Shown here one piece after another: positions 62,151 through 64,000 of a stretch of 64,000 nucleotides of DNA. The stretch's first letter is position 1. Each line of letters opens with the position of its first letter. Origin of the DNA: Candidatus Dormiibacterota bacterium. GTDB taxonomy: Bacteria; Vulcanimicrobiota; Vulcanimicrobiia; Vulcanimicrobiales; Vulcanimicrobiaceae. The stretch covers positions 31,767 to 95,766 of the forward strand of contig DATKRS010000033.1 of assembly GCA_035532035.1 (NCBI GenBank), in the 5' to 3' direction. Made by a program: the position numbers and the translations under genes. The notes beneath the pieces were generated by a model. That model ran no database searches. It saw only the letters and a list, made by a program, of their open reading frames with translations, and was not told the DNA's origin.

Positions 62151-62194
62151 CGGATTAAAAGTCCGCTGCTCTACCGACTGAGCTAAAGGCGCGT
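62151..62194. repeat. attR-type repeat, 44 bp, displaced 5' half of tRNA-Lys(UUU)
   Basis: Exact copy of 53160-53203. It lacks the T arm and 3' acceptor half, so it is not a functional tRNA. It lies 20 bp downstream of tRNA-His, marking the original place of tRNA-Lys. Confidence 0.92.
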
Positions 62195-62214
62195 ACGCTC
62201 AACGCACTTCTTGG

Positions 62215-62289
62215 GGTGGCTGACCGGAGTTGAACCGGCGACCTCCTGAGTCACAGTCAGGCGCTCTAACCAGCTGAGCTACAACCACC
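62215..62289 (-). tRNA. tRNA-His (GUG anticodon)
   Basis: Minus-strand cloverleaf: acceptor GTGGTTG/CAGCCAC with an extra 5' G (position -1, at 62289) opposite discriminator C, as expected for tRNA-His. D arm AGCTCAGCTGGTTAGAGC, anticodon loop CTGTGAC (anticodon GTG), T arm CCGGTTCAACTCCGG. CCA appears encoded just after (62212-62214). Confidence 0.94.
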
Positions 62290-62341
62290 ATACCCTGTGA
62301 GGGCGGTTCGCCAAGATGCAGGCGAAGGTCCTCGCCAACGC

Positions 62342-62890
62342 TCACGACGGCCCGTTCCGATCCGTCAAGTCCTCAACCGCGATATAGGTGACCGTATCCC
62401 ATGCATTTCGGATTCCCATGAAGATGAAAACCACCGTCCCGCCGGCAAGCACGAAGAGCGCGCCCCGCGGGACCACCACGAGCAAAACCGCTCCAATGAG
62501 AATCGCCACGTACGTCGCAAGCGGCATCAGCGAATACCAAAACCAATCGTCGAACCCCGGAAAGTACGGGCTCTTCGAGGTGAGACGCGTCATGCGCATC
62601 AGCACGCGCATCGCGTACGCGATCCCATAGACTCCAATGAGCGCGAGGACAGTGCCCAGTGGAACCAGCGATGGCCACGGCGCTGCCATCACCGCCGAAA
62701 TCAGTAGCGCTGCACAGAAGTGCACGACGGTCGGCGAGCTAAACGTCTCGACCCCATCGCGCGTGTTCCGCTGTAAGCGTTCCTGCCTCGCGACGAGCGT
62801 GATCACGACGAACATCAATCCCGTCAATGCTCCCGCCGAGGATCCCGTTATGACGTAGAAATTCGACCAGGATGCCGCGAATGGGTCCAG
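62342..62890 (-). CDS. Four-helix integral membrane protein, unknown family
   Basis: An integral membrane protein of about 182 residues. The N-terminus reads DPFAASWSNFYVITGSSAGA then LTGLMFVVITLVARQERL, followed by three more hydrophobic segments (VVHFCAALLISAVMAAPW; LALIGVYGIAYAMRVLM; ATYVAILIGAVLLVVV). The GSSAGALTGLMFVVITLVA signature recurs in a small family of uncharacterised bacterial membrane proteins. The only start near the N-terminus is CTG at 62890 behind GAGGAGAA; TTG at 62827 would remove the conserved part. Chromosomal side of attR. Confidence 0.6.
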   Translation of the reverse strand: MDPFAASWSNFYVITGSSAGALTGLMFVVITLVARQERLQRNTRDGVETFSSPTVVHFCAALLISAVMAAPWPSLVPLGTVLALIGVYGIAYAMRVLMRMTRLTSKSPYFPGFDDWFWYSLMPLATYVAILIGAVLLVVVPRGALFVLAGGTVVFIFMGIRNAWDTVTYIAVEDLTDRNGPS

Positions 62891-62919
62891 TTCTTCTCCT
62901 CGTAATTCGATACCGGGTG

Positions 62920-62993
62920 CGCGCCCGGAGGGATTCGAACCCCCATCTTCGAGCTTCGAAGGCTCGTGCCTTATCCGGTTAGACTACGGGCGC
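62920..62993 (-). tRNA. tRNA-Arg (UCG anticodon)
   Basis: Minus-strand cloverleaf: acceptor GCGCCCG/CGGGCGC, D arm AGTCTAACCGGATAAGGC, anticodon stem CGAGC/GCTCG around CTTCGAA (anticodon TCG), T arm GGGGGTTCGAATCCCTC. Its first 10 bases overlap the last codons of the upstream VOC gene, including that gene's stop. Confidence 0.93.
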
Positions 62994-63367
62994 TCGTGAT
63001 CTTTGACATGCGTTGCGATCTGCCAGACGTTACCAAACGGGTCCTCCACCGTGGCTCGTCGATCGCCGTACAACGTCAGCTCCGGCTCTTCGAGCGACGC
63101 CGCTCCAGCTTCCAGCGCTTTTCGATACGTCGCGTCGGCATCGCGAACGTAGAGATAGAAGAACGACGACGTCTCGCGCCGCACCTGCGCATTGCCGACC
63201 ATTACCATCGAGTCGCCTATGCGCAGCTCGGCCGGGGCATCCTCGCGCACGCGCGGGCCCTCCACGGCACCGAACGCGTCCTTGAGAAAGGCGACCAACC
63301 TCTCCGGCTCCTCCACGAAGAGTCGCGGGGTGACCGTATGCCAACCTTCGGGAATCGGTTTTATCAT
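62984..63367 (-). CDS. VOC-superfamily (glyoxalase/PhnB-like) protein
   Basis: A 127-residue cytoplasmic protein with the two-repeat VOC fold: HTVTPRLFVEEPERLVAFLK then DAFGAVEG in the first repeat, and SFFYLYVRDADATYRKALEA, then DRRATVEDPFGNVWQIATH in the second. The PhnB-like GHxWxIATH ending is present as NVWQIATH. Substrate unknown. ATG at 63367 follows a GGAGG-type site (GAGGTTGCACG). The last codons GAG CGC CCG TAG run into tRNA-Arg, whose 5' end is GCGCCCGTAG. Confidence 0.82.
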   Translation of the reverse strand: MIKPIPEGWHTVTPRLFVEEPERLVAFLKDAFGAVEGPRVREDAPAELRIGDSMVMVGNAQVRRETSSFFYLYVRDADATYRKALEAGAASLEEPELTLYGDRRATVEDPFGNVWQIATHVKDHERP

Positions 63368-63391
63368 CGTGCAACCTCCGACGAATCGACG

Positions 63392-63433
<42 letters not shown>

Positions 63434-63477
63434 ATATGCTGCGCTCTTCGCGGCGACCACCGGTGACGCTCTCGCCC

Positions 63478-64000
63478 TTATATGACAGGCCTTTGCGCTC
63501 GCGCACGCCTCTCTTGCTCTTTGCGCTTCGTCGTTTTACCACTCAAATCTCCACCCGTTTTCCGGTTTTTCGCCCCCGTGGTCTTAGTGGCACCGTCATC
63601 AACGTTCCAGGCATCGGCGACGATCGTTTCGCGAGCGCGAAATGCTTTGTCGTATATCCGTGCCGTTATGCCGGGGTGCGCGTGGCCGAGCATTCTCGAA
63701 ACTGCTTCGAGTGGCGCACCGCGTTCGATACTGACCGATGCGAACGAGTGGCGGAGCGCGTGCCAAGTTATCTTTGGCAGCTTCGCCTTCTTCAAAGCCG
63801 GCGCCAACGTATCCGAGATAAGCTGCGTCCCATTTGGCGGTGCTCCCGTCGCCGTAACGAACACCCGACCGCGCCGAACGTCATGCCCTTCGCGCTCCAT
63901 TCGGTCCCGATGCACTTCGAAAGCGTGCATTGTCTCTCGCGGCACCGAAATCCACCGATCGGAGCTCTCTGTCTTCGGCGATCCTTCATAGAAACGGCCC
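63478..64000 (-). CDS. Tyrosine integrase of a second element (cut by right edge)
   Basis: The C-terminal part of a phage-type integrase. Before the first apparent start codon the frame stays open to the window edge and reads GSPKTESSDRWISVPRE, a classic beta-hairpin segment with the catalytic Lys. Then follow ITWHALRHSFASVSIERG, VSRMLGHAHPGITARIYDKA (catalytic His/Arg and Tyr) and a basic tail. The catalytic Arg I lies outside. The 3' end is 44 bp from the tRNA-Arg fragment, the usual int-att distance, so the rest of this element lies to the right. Confidence 0.9.
   Translation of the reverse strand, partial: GRFYEGSPKTESSDRWISVPRETMHAFEVHRDRMEREGHDVRRGRVFVTATGAPPNGTQLISDTLAPALKKAKLPKITWHALRHSFASVSIERGAPLEAVSRMLGHAHPGITARIYDKAFRARETIVADAWNVDDGATKTTGAKNRKTGGDLSGKTTKRKEQERRARAQRPVI

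Larger units (their letters stand above)
53160..62194. mobile_element. Integrative element of about 9.0 kb in tRNA-Lys (phage-satellite-like)
   Basis: Bounded by 44-bp identical repeats of the tRNA-Lys(UUU) 5' half; the period is 8,991 bp. Gene order is integrase and HTH repressor leftward, then excisionase-like protein, primase/DUF3631 helicase and a small protein rightward, then mostly leftward cargo. This int-repressor/xis-primase core is the arrangement of PICI and P4-like satellites. No capsid, portal, terminase, tail, relaxase or transfer gene is recognisable in the 9 kb. Base composition drops visibly around 58.2-59.2 and 60-61.5 kb. It could instead be a reduced prophage or a mobilizable island. 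Confidence 0.85.

Noticed and set aside
62151..62194. Second tRNA-Lys gene at the right end of the element
   Set aside because: Only the 5' half plus the anticodon arm is present; there is no T arm or 3' acceptor strand. It is the displaced att copy.

Overview
This window reads as a chromosome segment of a GC-rich (about 65 percent), mesophilic-looking bacterium with an outer membrane but also several Gram-positive-type traits. Outer-membrane traits are a Wza-like exporter, an MlaDEF lipid transporter and lipoproteins. Gram-positive-type traits are a PASTA-domain Ser/Thr kinase next to a class B penicillin-binding protein, a SpoIID-like glycan hydrolase, PyrR, and an RqcH whose Asp-Arg pair falls at 97/98 as in Bacillus. 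That mixture, the gene order and the many short ATGA/GTGA overlaps fit a deep-branching diderm of the Terrabacteria side, such as Candidatus Eremiobacterota (WPS-2). This placement is inference; the window has no rRNA gene.

Layout. 1-4.85 kb: a LuxR-type regulator (cut by the left edge) and a surface-polysaccharide group on the minus strand (GT87 enzyme, Wza-like exporter, tyrosine kinase/co-polymerase). 4.9-8.3 kb: a plus-strand transporter operon (SulP permease, ArsB/NhaD-like transporter, universal stress protein). 8.3-10.05 kb: XerC/D recombinase plus a lipoprotein. 10.04-10.33 kb: a MITE-like foldback element sitting exactly in the CTAG that holds both convergent stop codons. 10.3-18.7 kb: a long minus-strand housekeeping operon (lipoprotein, gmk, rpoZ, glmS, rph, a small helical protein, mlaE, mlaF, mlaD, panE). 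18.7-20.2 kb: rqcH. 20.2-23 kb: a secreted protein, a PuuD-like membrane protein with a tiny partner, and a quinone oxidoreductase. 23-34.5 kb: the minus-strand run carB, a zinc-ribbon-like unknown, pbpA, PASTA kinase, ruvC, ruvA, ruvB, spoIID-like, queA. 34.5-38 kb: a P-type ATPase and an AI-2E-type exporter on the plus strand. 38-51.3 kb: minus-strand tig, clpP, clpX, valS, pyrR, pyrB, pyrC, carA, then a BatD-like/MoxR/DUF58/VWA group. 51.3-53.2 kb: tRNA-Gly, tRNA-Leu, two paralogous small secreted proteins, tRNA-Lys(CUU) and tRNA-Lys(UUU).

53.16-62.19 kb is a complete integrative element of about 9.0 kb inserted in tRNA-Lys(UUU), bounded by 44-bp perfect direct repeats. Its order is integrase, HTH repressor, divergent excisionase-like protein, primase/DUF3631 helicase, then small cargo: a DUF4258/DUF2283-like pair, a frameshifted microgene, a winged-helix protein and two envelope or secreted proteins. 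It has no recognisable capsid, portal, terminase or conjugation gene, so it resembles a phage satellite (PICI/P4-like) or an integrative mobilizable island. Pairs of GGTCAC motifs spaced 11 bp apart lie near both ends and may be integrase arm sites. Insertion split an ancestral tRNA operon (His-Lys-Lys).

62.2-64 kb: tRNA-His, a membrane protein, tRNA-Arg(UCG) whose 5' end overlaps the stop codon of a VOC/glyoxalase gene, then the start of a second integrative element. That element is marked by a displaced 3' half of tRNA-Arg(UCU) and by an integrase that runs off the right edge.
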